Source of the DNA: Flagellimonas pelagia
GTDB lineage: Bacteria > Bacteroidota > Bacteroidia > Flavobacteriales > Flavobacteriaceae
DNA length: 64,000 nucleotides
Assembly (NCBI RefSeq): GCF_003584135.1
Contig: NZ_QXFI01000008.1
Span: 111,088-175,087, forward strand
Reading direction: 5' to 3'
Shown here: positions 43,894 through 53,859 of the stretch, piece by piece
Position numbering within the stretch: the stretch's first letter is position 1
How the letters are laid out: each line of letters starts with the position of its first letter
Made by a program: the position numbers and the translations under genes
The notes under the pieces: generated by a model
The model's input: the letters and a program-made list of their open reading frames with translations, nothing else
Told to the model about the DNA's origin: nothing
Database searches by the model: none

Positions 43894-45627
43894 ATGGCAA
43901 ATAGAATTGTTGTTGACCCTATTACCAGGATTGAAGGGCACTTGCGAATAGAAGTAGAGGTGAAGGATGGTAAAATAACCGACGCCTATAGTTCAAGTCC
44001 CATGGTTCGGGGTCTGGAAAATATTGTAAAAGGAAGAGATCCCAGGGATGTTTGGGCATTTGTGCAACGCGCATGTGGCGTATGCACCACGGTACACGCC
44101 TTGGCTTCCGTAAGGTCGGTTGAAGATGCCTTGGGCATAGAGATTCCACCAAATGCAGAAATGGTACGGAACATTATGGAAGGTGCCCTGTACATGCACG
44201 ACCATACCGTACACTTTTACCATCTTCATGCCCTGGATTGGGTAGATGTGGTAAACGCACTAAAGGCAGATCCCGCTGAAACTTCCAAACTGGCACAGAG
44301 CATCTCCAGTTGGCCCAAGAGTTCTCCTGGTTATTTTTCCGATATCAAAAAAAGGATTACCAGATTTGTGGAAAGTGGGCAACTGGGCATATTTGCAAAC
44401 GGTTACTGGGGCCATCCCCAAATGAAATTGCCCCCTGAAGTCAACCTTTTGGCAGTTGCCCACTATCTGGAAGCCTTGGAGTGGCAGAAAGAAATCGTAA
44501 AGGTCCACACCATTTTTGGTGGTAAAAACCCCCACCCCAACTATCTGGTAGGTGGTATGGCCTGTGCCATCAATACGGAAAGCCCTGGAGGTATCAACGC
44601 TGAGCGATTGGCCTATGTGGGAAGATTGCTCAAAGAAGGAAAGCAGTTCATTGAGCAGGTCTATATCCCAGATTTATTGGCCATTGCCTCCTTCTACAAA
44701 GATTGGGGAGCTATTGGCAAAGGATTTGGCAATTACATGGCTTATGGTGACTTCCCAACCAATGGCTATAGTGATATTTCCAGTTTTAAATTTCAGCAAG
44801 GTGTTATTTTGGATAGGGACCTCTCCAAGGTATATGACGTAAACCACAGAAATAATGATATCGCTGAATTCATAAACAATTCTTGGTATGATGACTATGC
44901 TGAAGGTAAAGACCAAGGCAGGCACCCATGGGATGGTGAGACCAACATCAACTATTCAGGTCCAAAACCACCCTATGAAGAATTGGATGTCAGCCAGAAA
45001 TACAGCTTTATCAAAACACCTCGTTGGCAGGGCAAACCTATGGAGGTAGGACCATTGGCCAGACTCTTGGTAGGGTATGCAAGAGGCAACAAGGAAATTC
45101 AGGAAGCGGTGAATGGTGCTTTGAGCCATTTGGACTTGCCTGTCGATGCCCTTTTCTCCACTTTGGGAAGAACAGCGGCCAGGGGTATAGAAACCCAATT
45201 GGTGGCCAATTGGACCATGGAGTTTTATGATACCTTGCTACTGAACATCAAGAACGGGGATACCCGAATGGCCAATATGGCTAAATGGGAACCCGAGTCA
45301 TGGCCAACAGAATGCAAAGGAGTAGGTTTTTCAGAAGCACCAAGGGGTGCCTTGGCCCACTGGATCAAAATCAAAGAAGGTAAGACCGAAAATTATCAAT
45401 TGGTGGTTCCTTCTACTTGGAATGCCTCACCCAGAGATCCCAAAGGACAGCGTTCGGCCTATGAATCCACACTGTTGGACACCCCAGTGGCAGACCCTGA
45501 ATTACCATTGGAAATCATCAGGACCATCCATTCATTCGACCCCTGTATAGCCTGTGCAGTGCATCTATATGATGAGCACGGAAAGCATATTTCACAAGTA
45601 CAAAACGTTTCGAGCTGCGAAATCTAG
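43894..45627 (+). CDS. hyaB: [NiFe]-hydrogenase large subunit
   Basis: A 577-residue catalytic subunit holding the NiFe(CN)2CO site. The two cysteine pairs are Cys61/Cys64 (RACGVCTTVHAL) and Cys551/Cys554 (DPCIACAVH). The 20 residues after His557 are the maturation peptide removed by the HyaD protease once nickel is inserted. It is exported with the Tat-bearing small subunit. It starts ten bases after hyaA. H2 oxidation on the periplasmic side would feed electrons via HyaC to menaquinone. Confidence 0.97.
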   Translation: MANRIVVDPITRIEGHLRIEVEVKDGKITDAYSSSPMVRGLENIVKGRDPRDVWAFVQRACGVCTTVHALASVRSVEDALGIEIPPNAEMVRNIMEGALYMHDHTVHFYHLHALDWVDVVNALKADPAETSKLAQSISSWPKSSPGYFSDIKKRITRFVESGQLGIFANGYWGHPQMKLPPEVNLLAVAHYLEALEWQKEIVKVHTIFGGKNPHPNYLVGGMACAINTESPGGINAERLAYVGRLLKEGKQFIEQVYIPDLLAIASFYKDWGAIGKGFGNYMAYGDFPTNGYSDISSFKFQQGVILDRDLSKVYDVNHRNNDIAEFINNSWYDDYAEGKDQGRHPWDGETNINYSGPKPPYEELDVSQKYSFIKTPRWQGKPMEVGPLARLLVGYARGNKEIQEAVNGALSHLDLPVDALFSTLGRTAARGIETQLVANWTMEFYDTLLLNIKNGDTRMANMAKWEPESWPTECKGVGFSEAPRGALAHWIKIKEGKTENYQLVVPSTWNASPRDPKGQRSAYESTLLDTPVADPELPLEIIRTIHSFDPCIACAVHLYDEHGKHISQVQNVSSCEI

Positions 45628-45640
45628 TAAATCATGGATC

Positions 45641-46393
45641 ATGCAAACACGAAAATTTAGACGGGTATATGTTTGGGAGCTTCCGGTTCGGTTTTTCCAT
45701 TGGATCAACGCGCTCTCCATCATCATATTGGCCATAACAGGATTCATCATTGCCAATCCACCGGCCATATTGTCCAATAGGGAAGCAAGTGATATTTATT
45801 GGTTCGGTACAGTCCGTTTCATCCACTTTGCTACGGCCTATGTATTCTTTTTCAATATGGTCATGAGAATTTACTGGTCGTTCGTGGGTAATAGATTTTC
45901 CAGCTGGCGTGCCTTTTGGCCTTTCAACAAAAAGATGTGGCATAACTTTCTACATGTCATTAAGGTTGATGTCTTTTTGGCCAATGAGAAAAAACCGGAT
46001 ATTAAGGATATTAGCATTGGGCATAACAGTGTGGCGGCCATATCCTATGTGATTTTGTTCCTTTTGGCATTGGTACAGGTATTTACCGGTTTCGGCCTGT
46101 ATTCTTCCACCGCAAGTTGGTGGCTGCCCAAAATGTTTGCTTGGGTAGTTCCTTTCTTGGGAGGTGATTTTATTGTCAGGACCATTCACCACACCACCAC
46201 GTGGCTCTTCATATTGTTCACTTTGATCCATGTGTATTTGGTGTTCTACCATGACTGGCTTGAAGGAAGAGGCGAAGTTTCATCCATGTTCGGAGGCTAT
46301 AAATTTGTCTGCGACGAACGACTCAAACAATTGGCTGAAGATGAAGAAATAGAGGCTCCCGTAGATGAGGAAGCCATGGAAATTATTGAGTAA
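45641..46393 (+). CDS. hyaC: Hydrogenase b-type cytochrome subunit
   Basis: A 250-residue membrane di-heme cytochrome b that links the hydrogenase to the quinone pool. It opens FRRVYVWELPVRFFHWINALSI (heme-ligand His in the first helix) and has four hydrophobic helices with further His ligands (RFIHFATAY, TIHHTTTWLFILFTLIHVYLVFYHDW). The C-terminal 40 residues are acidic. The ATG at 45641 follows the hyaB stop by 13 bases; an upstream in-frame ATG at 45554 would overlap hyaB. Confidence 0.94.
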   Translation: MQTRKFRRVYVWELPVRFFHWINALSIIILAITGFIIANPPAILSNREASDIYWFGTVRFIHFATAYVFFFNMVMRIYWSFVGNRFSSWRAFWPFNKKMWHNFLHVIKVDVFLANEKKPDIKDISIGHNSVAAISYVILFLLALVQVFTGFGLYSSTASWWLPKMFAWVVPFLGGDFIVRTIHHTTTWLFILFTLIHVYLVFYHDWLEGRGEVSSMFGGYKFVCDERLKQLAEDEEIEAPVDEEAMEIIE

Positions 46394-46403
46394 TACCCAC
46401 AAC

Positions 46404-46958
46404 ATGGAGCAATCAACAAATACCAAATCGGATTTGGCAAAAAAGCCTATTGCCATAAGCAGTGATGCCTTTTATTTTGAAAAAGATAAGTCCAGGTCCA
46501 TTTTGGTATTGGGTGTTGGCAATTACTTGATGGGCGATGAAGGGGTCGGCGTCCATTTGATACAACACATGGATATGATGGAACTACCGAACTATTTGGA
46601 CATTTTGGATGGTGGAACGGGTGGATTTCTATTGTTGAACTGTTTTGAGAGTTACAACAAGATCATCTTTGTGGATGCCACCATGGATGGTCAACCAGAA
46701 GGGACCATTTCCCTCATCCGGCCCAAGTTCGCCAGCGACTTTCCTTCTGCATTGAGTGTTCATGACGTGGGGCTCAAGGATATGATTGAAGCGGTATACC
46801 TCATGGAAACCCAACCAGATTTGTATCTATTCACCATATCCATAGAAAAAGTGGAACCCATGACCACGGAATTGGCGCCAAAAGTTGAAAAGGTTATTCC
46901 CGAGGCAATCGAACAAATTATGGACTTGGTGGATACCCTGCACCATCAAATTTCATAA
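46404..46958 (+). CDS. hyaD: Hydrogenase maturation endopeptidase
   Basis: A 184-residue aspartyl-type maturation protease that cuts the HyaB C-terminal peptide after nickel insertion. The nickel-sensing residues appear in VLGVGNYLMGDEGVGVHL (Glu), IFVDATMDG (Asp) and LSVHDVGLKDM (His). The family normally has about 160-200 residues; here about 35 extra residues (MEQSTNTKSDLAKKP and following) precede the core and have no obvious role. It starts ten bases after hyaC. Confidence 0.93.
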   Translation: MEQSTNTKSDLAKKPIAISSDAFYFEKDKSRSILVLGVGNYLMGDEGVGVHLIQHMDMMELPNYLDILDGGTGGFLLLNCFESYNKIIFVDATMDGQPEGTISLIRPKFASDFPSALSVHDVGLKDMIEAVYLMETQPDLYLFTISIEKVEPMTTELAPKVEKVIPEAIEQIMDLVDTLHHQIS

Positions 46959-46959
46959 G

Positions 46960-49215
46960 GTGTCCAAATCTTTCAAGATCATAATGACCGGTCGCGTGCA
47001 AGGAGTTGGTTTTAGACCCCATGTGTTCAACTTGGCCCAAAAATTTGGTTTGAAGGGTTCCGTATCCAATAATGAAGAAGGTGTAATCATTTATCTTTCT
47101 GGTGAATTCGAGAAAATCCAGCAATTTTATAAAACGCTCATACAGCAACCTCCAAAATTGGCCAAAATAAGGGACCATTATCTATCTGAAATCACACACA
47201 GAACATTTGATGGATTTTCAATAGTTCCGTCCCAAACGGAAGGAAAATTGAATTTACAGCTCACCCCGGATTTTGCCATTTGTGATACCTGCAAGGAAGA
47301 GATAACCGACCCGAACAACAGACGCTACCACTACCCCTTTGCCACCTGCGTGAACTGCGGACCCCGCTGGGCCATTACCAACAAGTTCCCGTTTGAAAGG
47401 GACCATACCAATATGGCTGTTTTTGAAATGTGTGATTCGTGTGTGACGGAGTACCAAGATTCTTCGAACCGTAGGTTCCATTCCCAGACCAATTCCTGTT
47501 CACATTGTGGTATTGAACTAAAATTGACCGATGCCAAAGGAGATACTATTTCAGGGGAAGATGCTATCCAAAAAACCGCAAGCTTCATCAAGGATGGAAA
47601 CATTGTGGCCATCAAAAATACCAGTGGATACCTTTTGTGTTGTGATGCGACGAATCCTCTTGCCATCCAAAAGCTACGTGAACGAAAACGAAGACCTACC
47701 AAACCTTTTGCGATTCTATATCCTTCCCTTTCGTTATTGAAACAGCATTTGAAGGTCTCCAAAATACAGGAAGAAATCTTGACCTCTCCGGAAAGTCCCA
47801 TCGTAATCATTCCAAAAACCGATTTGGACGGAAACTTGGCCGTGGAGGAGCTGGCGCCCCATTTGAACCAACTGGGCATTATGCTCCCCTACTCTGGCAT
47901 TTTGCACTTATTGGCCACCGAGCTTGGAATCCCGATTGTGGCCACCAGTGGCAATATTCATGCATCGCCGATTATTAGTGATGCGGATATGGCCCACCAT
48001 GAATTGGCGGAAGTGGCCGATTATTTTTTGAACCACAATTTGGAAATCACCAATCCACAGGACGACTCCGTGGTCAAGTATAGCAATCGACTCCATGAAA
48101 AAGTCATTTTTAGACGATCTAGGGGGCTCAGTCCAAATTTTGATGCCGAGGTAAAAACCGATAAAAAAATATTGGCCATGGGCGGTCACCTGAAAAGTAC
48201 ATTGGCCTTTATCCCCAACGACTACCTATACATTAGTCAATACTTGGGAAACTTGGATCATTTTGATGTGTATGACCGTTACATGAATACCGCGGCCAAA
48301 TACACAAAATTGTTTGAGGTACTTCCCGAAACTATCCTTGTCGATAAACATCCTGCCTACAATAGCACCCTTCACGGCATGGAACTGGGAAAAAAATGGA
48401 ACATCCCAGTAGCCTCAGTTCAACATCACAAGGCCCATTTTGCTTCGGTTTTGGGAGAACATGGGCTCTTTGATCGAAACACTCCCATTTTAGGTGTGGT
48501 TTGGGATGGCACAGGCTATGGGGATGATAGCCAGATTTGGGGAGGGGAATTTTTCACATATCATCACCAAGCCATGGAACGTGTCGGGCATTTTGAATAT
48601 TTTGATTGGCTGGCCAGCGACAAAATGGCCAAGGAACCTCGGATATCCTTTTTCTCTTTGGCAGATGCAGCAATGAATGAAGAAATCCAACAAAAATTTT
48701 CCAAAGAAGAAATTTCCATTTATCGTCATTTAAAGAAAAAAGAATTACTCAAAACCTCTTCCGTGGGGCGACTCTTTGATGCCGTGGCATCCCTTTTGAA
48801 TATTTGCGACTTGAATACCTATGAGGGGGAAGCTGCCATCCTGCTCGAAAACCAAGTCCATCAATACCTATTGGAAAATTGCACTTCCTATATCAGTGAA
48901 ATAAACGACGGAATCGTGCCCACCCATCTCCTTTTTGCAAAAATCCATCATGACTACAGAAGTGGAAGGGACAAACAAGAAATCATAGTTGACTTTCTCT
49001 TCACCTTGACCACCATGGTCATTAAAATGGCAGAACAACAGAACATCAAGGAAATTGCCATGAGCGGCGGCGTCTTTCAAAATACGGTTTTGGTTGATAT
49101 GATCAAGGAACTGGCGGGAAGTGAATACAAACTCTATTTTAATCGTAACTTAAGTCCAAATGATGAAAATATCTCTTTTGGACAAGTGGCATACCATCAA
49201 TATATAAAGCATTGA
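46960..49215 (+). CDS. hypF: Carbamoyltransferase HypF
   Basis: About 751 residues from a GTG start at 46960, one base after the hyaD stop (an in-frame ATG at 46885 would overlap hyaD). It makes the thiocarbamate on HypE from carbamoyl phosphate, source of the cyanide ligands. Domains in order: acylphosphatase-like (IIMTGRVQGVGFRPHVFNLA), two zinc fingers (CDTCKEE...CVNCGPRWAI and CDSCVTEY...CSHCG), YrdC-like (about residues 170-350), and a Kae1-like C-terminal domain with the metal motif QHHKAHFASVLGEHGL and the GGVFQN loop. Confidence 0.96.
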   Translation: MSKSFKIIMTGRVQGVGFRPHVFNLAQKFGLKGSVSNNEEGVIIYLSGEFEKIQQFYKTLIQQPPKLAKIRDHYLSEITHRTFDGFSIVPSQTEGKLNLQLTPDFAICDTCKEEITDPNNRRYHYPFATCVNCGPRWAITNKFPFERDHTNMAVFEMCDSCVTEYQDSSNRRFHSQTNSCSHCGIELKLTDAKGDTISGEDAIQKTASFIKDGNIVAIKNTSGYLLCCDATNPLAIQKLRERKRRPTKPFAILYPSLSLLKQHLKVSKIQEEILTSPESPIVIIPKTDLDGNLAVEELAPHLNQLGIMLPYSGILHLLATELGIPIVATSGNIHASPIISDADMAHHELAEVADYFLNHNLEITNPQDDSVVKYSNRLHEKVIFRRSRGLSPNFDAEVKTDKKILAMGGHLKSTLAFIPNDYLYISQYLGNLDHFDVYDRYMNTAAKYTKLFEVLPETILVDKHPAYNSTLHGMELGKKWNIPVASVQHHKAHFASVLGEHGLFDRNTPILGVVWDGTGYGDDSQIWGGEFFTYHHQAMERVGHFEYFDWLASDKMAKEPRISFFSLADAAMNEEIQQKFSKEEISIYRHLKKKELLKTSSVGRLFDAVASLLNICDLNTYEGEAAILLENQVHQYLLENCTSYISEINDGIVPTHLLFAKIHHDYRSGRDKQEIIVDFLFTLTTMVIKMAEQQNIKEIAMSGGVFQNTVLVDMIKELAGSEYKLYFNRNLSPNDENISFGQVAYHQYIKH

Positions 49216-49218
49216 AAG

Positions 49219-50307
49219 ATGAAGTATTTGAGCGAGTATAGAAATCTGGAGGCTACCAAACGCTATTTGGAACTCATTGAAAAAACGGCCATCAAAACTT
49301 GGAACATCATGGAAATCTGCGGAGGGCAGACCCATGGATTGGTGAAGAACGGTATCATCAACCTACTTCCGGAAAACGTCCGGATGATCCATGGCCCTGG
49401 TTGCCCTGTTTGTGTAACGCCCCTCAACCTAATTGACAAAGCGGTGGAACTTCTGGAAAACGGGGTCATAGTTTGCTCTTTTGGGGATATGGTCCGGGTA
49501 CCTGGTAGCAAAAAGAGCCTTTTGGAGGCCAAGGCCAACGGTGGTGACCTTCGCATCCTCTATTCGCCAATGGAAGCCGTCAATATTGCCAAGCAAAATC
49601 CAGATAAAGAGGTCGTGTTTTTCGCTGTGGGATTTGAAACCACGGCACCTGCCAACGCCCTTTCTGTTTTGCACGCCAAAAAAGAGCAGGTGAAAAACTA
49701 TTCCATATTGGTGTCCCACGTATTGGTGCCTCCTGCCATGGAAGGTATTTTGGGCGATGAGTTCTGTACCATCGATGCCTTTTTGGGGGCGGGGCATGTG
49801 TGTGCCATCATGGGAATGAAAGAATATTATCCTCTTGTAGAAAAATACAAAATCCCCATTGTGGTGACCGGATTTGAACCTTTAGATCTGGTTCAAGGTA
49901 TTTATATGGCTTTGGTCCAATTGGAGAAAGGAGAACACAAGTTGGAAAATCAGTATGCACGGGTTGTACGGGAAGAGGGAAACTTGGAGGCCCTCAAAAT
50001 CATTGCATCGGTTTTTGAGGTAGGTGACCGTGAATGGCGCGGCATTGGAACCATCCCCGACAGCGGTTATGTACTGAAACCTCAATTCCGGGACTATGAC
50101 GCGGAATCCAAGTTTGGGGTAAGCTCCATTACCACACCAGAAAACTCCGAATGTATTGCCGGACAGATTCTAAAAGGTATCAAAAAACCCCATGAATGTC
50201 CACAATTTGGTAAGGCCTGCAATCCTTCCAACCCGTTGGGTGCACCCATGGTTTCATCAGAAGGTGCCTGTGCCGCCTATTATCATTTTTCGAACCACTT
50301 AAACTAA
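49219..50307 (+). CDS. hypD: Hydrogenase maturation protein HypD
   Basis: A 362-residue iron-sulfur protein that forms the HypC-HypD complex on which the Fe(CN)2CO unit is built. Essential cysteines are in EICGGQTHG (Cys34), HGPGCPVCVTP (Cys62, Cys65), and the [4Fe-4S] cysteines near the C-terminus (PENSECIAG, CPQFGKACNPSNPLGAPMVSSEGACAAYY). It starts three bases after hypF. Confidence 0.97.
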   Translation: MKYLSEYRNLEATKRYLELIEKTAIKTWNIMEICGGQTHGLVKNGIINLLPENVRMIHGPGCPVCVTPLNLIDKAVELLENGVIVCSFGDMVRVPGSKKSLLEAKANGGDLRILYSPMEAVNIAKQNPDKEVVFFAVGFETTAPANALSVLHAKKEQVKNYSILVSHVLVPPAMEGILGDEFCTIDAFLGAGHVCAIMGMKEYYPLVEKYKIPIVVTGFEPLDLVQGIYMALVQLEKGEHKLENQYARVVREEGNLEALKIIASVFEVGDREWRGIGTIPDSGYVLKPQFRDYDAESKFGVSSITTPENSECIAGQILKGIKKPHECPQFGKACNPSNPLGAPMVSSEGACAAYYHFSNHLN

Positions 50308-50314
50308 CAACGCC

Positions 50315-51340
50315 ATGAACAAGATAGATTTAGGATACGACTCCATTAACCTCGGCCATGGTAGTGGGGGTTTAATGACCCGTGACCTTTTGGATAAGAT
50401 TATTTTTGAAACGTTCAGTAATCCTTACCTCGACCAAAAACACGATGGTTCCATTATTAAAATGGATGGAAAAATGGCCATCTCCACCGACAGTTTTGTG
50501 GTTTCCCCCATCTTTTTTAAAGGAGGTAATATCGGGGACTTGGCGGTCAATGGTACGGTGAACGACGTGGCCATGTGTGGGGCCATCCCTGAATTTTTAT
50601 CGTTGGCCTTCATTGTAGAGGAAGGATTGGCCATTGACGATTTCATCAAGATTGTGGAGACCATTAAAAAAAACGCCGACCGGAGTGGGGTCAAGATCAT
50701 TACTGGGGACACCAAAGTGGTGGAACGTGGCAAGGGCGATAAGATTTTCATCAACACCACGGGATTTGGCAAGGTGCATCCCAAGGCGGACATCTCAGCC
50801 AAAAAAATTAAACCGGGTGACAAGATCATCATCAGTGGTCCCATTGCGCAACACGGCATGGCCATCATGTCGCAAAGGGATGGTTTGGAATTTGAATCGA
50901 GCATAGAGAGTGACACCACCAACCTGAACTTCTTGGTAAGTAAACTTTTGGATTCCTTCGGCGACAAAATCCACTTGTTCCGAGATCCCACCAGAGGAGG
51001 TTTGGCCAGTGTCCTTTCTGAAATTGCCAGTGACATCCATATGGGAGTGAACATCACCGAGAGTGCATTACCCATAGATGATCAAGTGGCCGCTGCCTGC
51101 GAGATGCTAGGACTTGACCCCCTATTTGTGGCCAACGAAGGTATTTTTGTGTCCATTGTCGACCCGGAAATAGCATCTGAAATGATTGAATTGATGCAAA
51201 AGGATGACAAGGGACAAAGAGCCATTTGTATTGGAGAAATTACCGAAGAACATCCAAATAAAGTGGTCATGCACAGTGTCATTGGGGGCAAGCGTATGGT
51301 AACCCCAATGATCGGGGAGCAATTGCCAAGGATTTGTTAG
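50315..51340 (+). CDS. hypE: Hydrogenase maturation protein HypE
   Basis: A 341-residue ATPase of the PurM/HypE family that dehydrates the thiocarbamate on its own C-terminal cysteine to thiocyanate. The C-terminus PRIC with terminal Cys is intact. The N-terminal INLGHGSGGLMT, STDSFVVSPIFFKGGNIGDLAVNGTVND and ITGDTKVVERGKGD blocks are hallmarks. Its last four bases overlap the end of the convergent nickel transporter gene. Confidence 0.97.
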   Translation: MNKIDLGYDSINLGHGSGGLMTRDLLDKIIFETFSNPYLDQKHDGSIIKMDGKMAISTDSFVVSPIFFKGGNIGDLAVNGTVNDVAMCGAIPEFLSLAFIVEEGLAIDDFIKIVETIKKNADRSGVKIITGDTKVVERGKGDKIFINTTGFGKVHPKADISAKKIKPGDKIIISGPIAQHGMAIMSQRDGLEFESSIESDTTNLNFLVSKLLDSFGDKIHLFRDPTRGGLASVLSEIASDIHMGVNITESALPIDDQVAAACEMLGLDPLFVANEGIFVSIVDPEIASEMIELMQKDDKGQRAICIGEITEEHPNKVVMHSVIGGKRMVTPMIGEQLPRIC

Positions 51341-52041
51341 GTACTGAAAATCCAGTAAATACCAATGACCAGGGCAAAAAGTCCGCCCGCAAAACGGATT
51401 CCATTGAAAAAAATCTCGTTGTGACCATTCTTTACCACTGAAGATACTTTCCCGATGACAAAGGCAAAAGTGATCATGGCCACCAATATTCCAATGGCAA
51501 AGCCGATGATATAGGCAATGGAATCGGACTGTGTTTCAAAGCCCAAAACAGGCAGGAACAGCAAAAAATGGGAAATCCCGGCCAATCCGTGCAAAATTCC
51601 AATGGAAAATGAAGCAAAATTGTTTTGCTTTAATGCTTCTGAATGTTGGTGATGGTGTGTAGGATTATGTTCGTGTTTGTGCTCATGTGAGTGGATGACC
51701 GGGGCATTCTCCGTATGCACATGTAAATGTTTATGGTGCCTTCTCTTTTTGAAAATCCGATATAAAGACCAACAACCTATGCCTACCAACACCACACCCA
51801 CCAATTGCTCACTGTATTGGGAAATCGTATCCACAGGAATGATTTCCTTGAAAATGGCAAACAATAACCCAATGGCAATCATGCCCACCAAGTGCCCAAT
51901 ACCCCAGAACAGCCCTATTTTCCAAGCCTTTCGTTTGGATTCGATGGCAAAGGGAGCGACCGCCGCCAAATGATCGGGACCAGCAATGACATGTAGCATG
52001 GAGGCTATTAAACCAGCGGTCAACGGAAAGGTTGTATCCAT
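51337..52041 (-). CDS. Histidine-rich nickel/cobalt transporter-like protein
   Basis: A 234-residue polytopic membrane protein of the UreH/NicO-like group. The first helix carries HVIAGPDHLAAV (a HxxxxxDH metal motif). The central cytoplasmic or periplasmic loop is His-rich (HHKHLHVHTENAPVIHSHEHK and further, about residues 100-135), and six helices can be counted. Given its place beside the hydrogenase locus it likely supplies nickel; an export role (as for RcnA relatives) cannot be excluded by sequence. Opposite orientation means separate regulation from hypE. Confidence 0.8.
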   Translation of the reverse strand: MDTTFPLTAGLIASMLHVIAGPDHLAAVAPFAIESKRKAWKIGLFWGIGHLVGMIAIGLLFAIFKEIIPVDTISQYSEQLVGVVLVGIGCWSLYRIFKKRRHHKHLHVHTENAPVIHSHEHKHEHNPTHHHQHSEALKQNNFASFSIGILHGLAGISHFLLFLPVLGFETQSDSIAYIIGFAIGILVAMITFAFVIGKVSSVVKNGHNEIFFNGIRFAGGLFALVIGIYWIFST

Positions 52042-52193
52042 GTAATTTTAATGGAATTTATACCTATAAATTTACGAAATTTTATATGGTTAAATATCAA
52101 AAAACTACTCCACACGACCTTCTCCAACGTCATTTTCAGAATATCATTTTGGCTATCTTTATTGAGTCAAAAATTGGTCAATTCCACATCGAT

Positions 52194-53344
52194 ATGCAAC
52201 CAAACATTCCTTTGGTCCATCCAGAAATTATGAAACTGAGAAAGGAACTGCACACCTATCCTGAATTGTCCGGTCAAGAATATGAAACCGCAAAAAGGAT
52301 ACGGCAGTTTGCGGAAAAGCATGCCCATACAGCTCGAATTGAAACTTTTGGGAAAACTGCCATAGCTATCATTTATGAGTTTTCAAAAAAAGGGGAAACC
52401 ATTGCCATCCGATGTGAATTGGATGCCTTGCCCATTGTAGAAGAAAACGAATTTCAGCATAAATCGGTCAATACTGGGGTTTCCCATAAATGTGGTCATG
52501 ACGGCCATATGGCCATGGTTTCCGGGTTGATTTTCTGGCTGGAAGCACAACCCATCCAAAAAGGGAAGATCATCCTGCTCTTTCAACCTGCCGAAGAGAC
52601 AGGCAAAGGAGCACAAATGTTGGTGCATGATAAAAAATTTGAAGCCCTGGGCATCGATTACGTTTTCGCGCTCCATAACATCCCAAAGGAACCTATCAAC
52701 AGCATCATTATTACCCCAAGAGGGTTTTCTGCCGAAGTACAAAGTGTTATCATAAAAACCAAGGGAAAAGAAGCCCACGCGGCCGAACCAGAAAACGGTA
52801 TCAATCCAGCCTTGGCGATATCAAAAATCATTGGGGAAATGGCTCTCCTAAATCATGTAGACCCTCATCTTGATGACTTTGCGGTGTTGACCCCTGTTCA
52901 CCTGTTGATGGGCGAAAAAGCTTATGGCATTTCCCCTTCAAGTGCCGATTACATTATACCATTCGCACTTGGGACAGTGCGCAAATGACCAATCTCACCA
53001 CCAAAATTGAAACCTTGGTGGAACAAATCTGCCGAATGCACAAACTGGACTTTAACCTGGAATGGCTTGAATATTTCCCAGCAAGCATCAATGATGTTGA
53101 ATGTAATGATCGAATCCATGAAGCTGCCTTTGAAAACAGCTTGGAAATCATTGATAAAGACCATCCGTTTAGATTTGGTGAAGACTTTGGGTGGTACTCC
53201 AAAAAATACAAAACAGCCATGTTCGGGCTAGGCTCTGGAATTGATTCCCCTGCCTTGCACCATGCCGATTATGATTTCCCTGATAAGATCATAGACACCG
53301 GAATCCGAATGTTCACATCTATTATCCAGAATATCTTGAAATAG
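52194..53344 (+). pseudogene. M20 amidohydrolase split by a one-base deletion
   Basis: A zinc amidohydrolase (M20D, carboxypeptidase/aminoacylase-like) in two frames. The first part, from ATG 52194 (MQPNIPLVHPEIMKLRKELH), contains the metal motifs RCELDALPI, HKCGHDGHMAM and PAEETGKGA. Around 52941-52949 the homology moves to the other frame (LHYTIRTWDSAQM read from 52949), continuing to FGEDFGWYSKKYKTAMFGLGSGIDSPALHHADYDFPD and the stop at 53344. One missing base near 52948 explains this. A sequencing error is the alternative. Both halves are otherwise well preserved, suggesting a recent event. Confidence 0.85.
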
Positions 53345-53859
53345 ACTTATCTATTCCGTCTGTCATTTTCGGATTGCTGTAAGTCTTTAAAATACCAGAA
53401 AATCAAAAAGCCCCACTTACAAATTCAAGTAACCTTGATTTGACGTGAAGCTTTTAATTTTTATGTGAACTCGACAGGACAGAATTCAAACTTTTTGAAG
53501 GAGGATATTGAAATTATTATCAACGAATCAATTCATATTAGAAGTGCTTGATTTTAATAGCATAAACACCTTGATTCCCCATGGTCGCATTATCTGAAAC
53601 GGGTTAAATACCTTCGCTTTGTTAATGACCCTGTAAAATTTTATACATCTTAGCAACAATTCAACAAATTACATTATAACATAGATACAAAGGTCCACTT
53701 AAAACTAATCTTTTGTTTAATTTAAATATCGTTATTCAGTTGTTTAATAATTCTTTTGTCATGCTCAATTTTAACCTGTGGAGGTGGTATATTATGTCCA
53801 GCGTTTCCATTTTGGCCCAAGAACATTAAATATAAAAATCTAACTATCATACAGCTCCT
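53345..53859. other. Gene-free interval with repeat copy A
   Basis: No credible gene. The recognisable content is the diverged direct repeat at 53472-53671. The last 180 bases are AT-rich and unexplained. Confidence 0.6.
53472..53671 (+). repeat. Direct repeat copy A, IS110-type remnant
   Basis: About 190-200 bases aligning with 63040-63228 by eye. Shared blocks include TTCAAACTTTTTGAA, GATATTGAAATTATTATCAA, GGGTTAAATACCTTC and GTAAAATTTTATAC. Copy B continues upstream into an IS110-transposase-like reading frame, so A is probably the tail of the same element. Confidence 0.7.
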
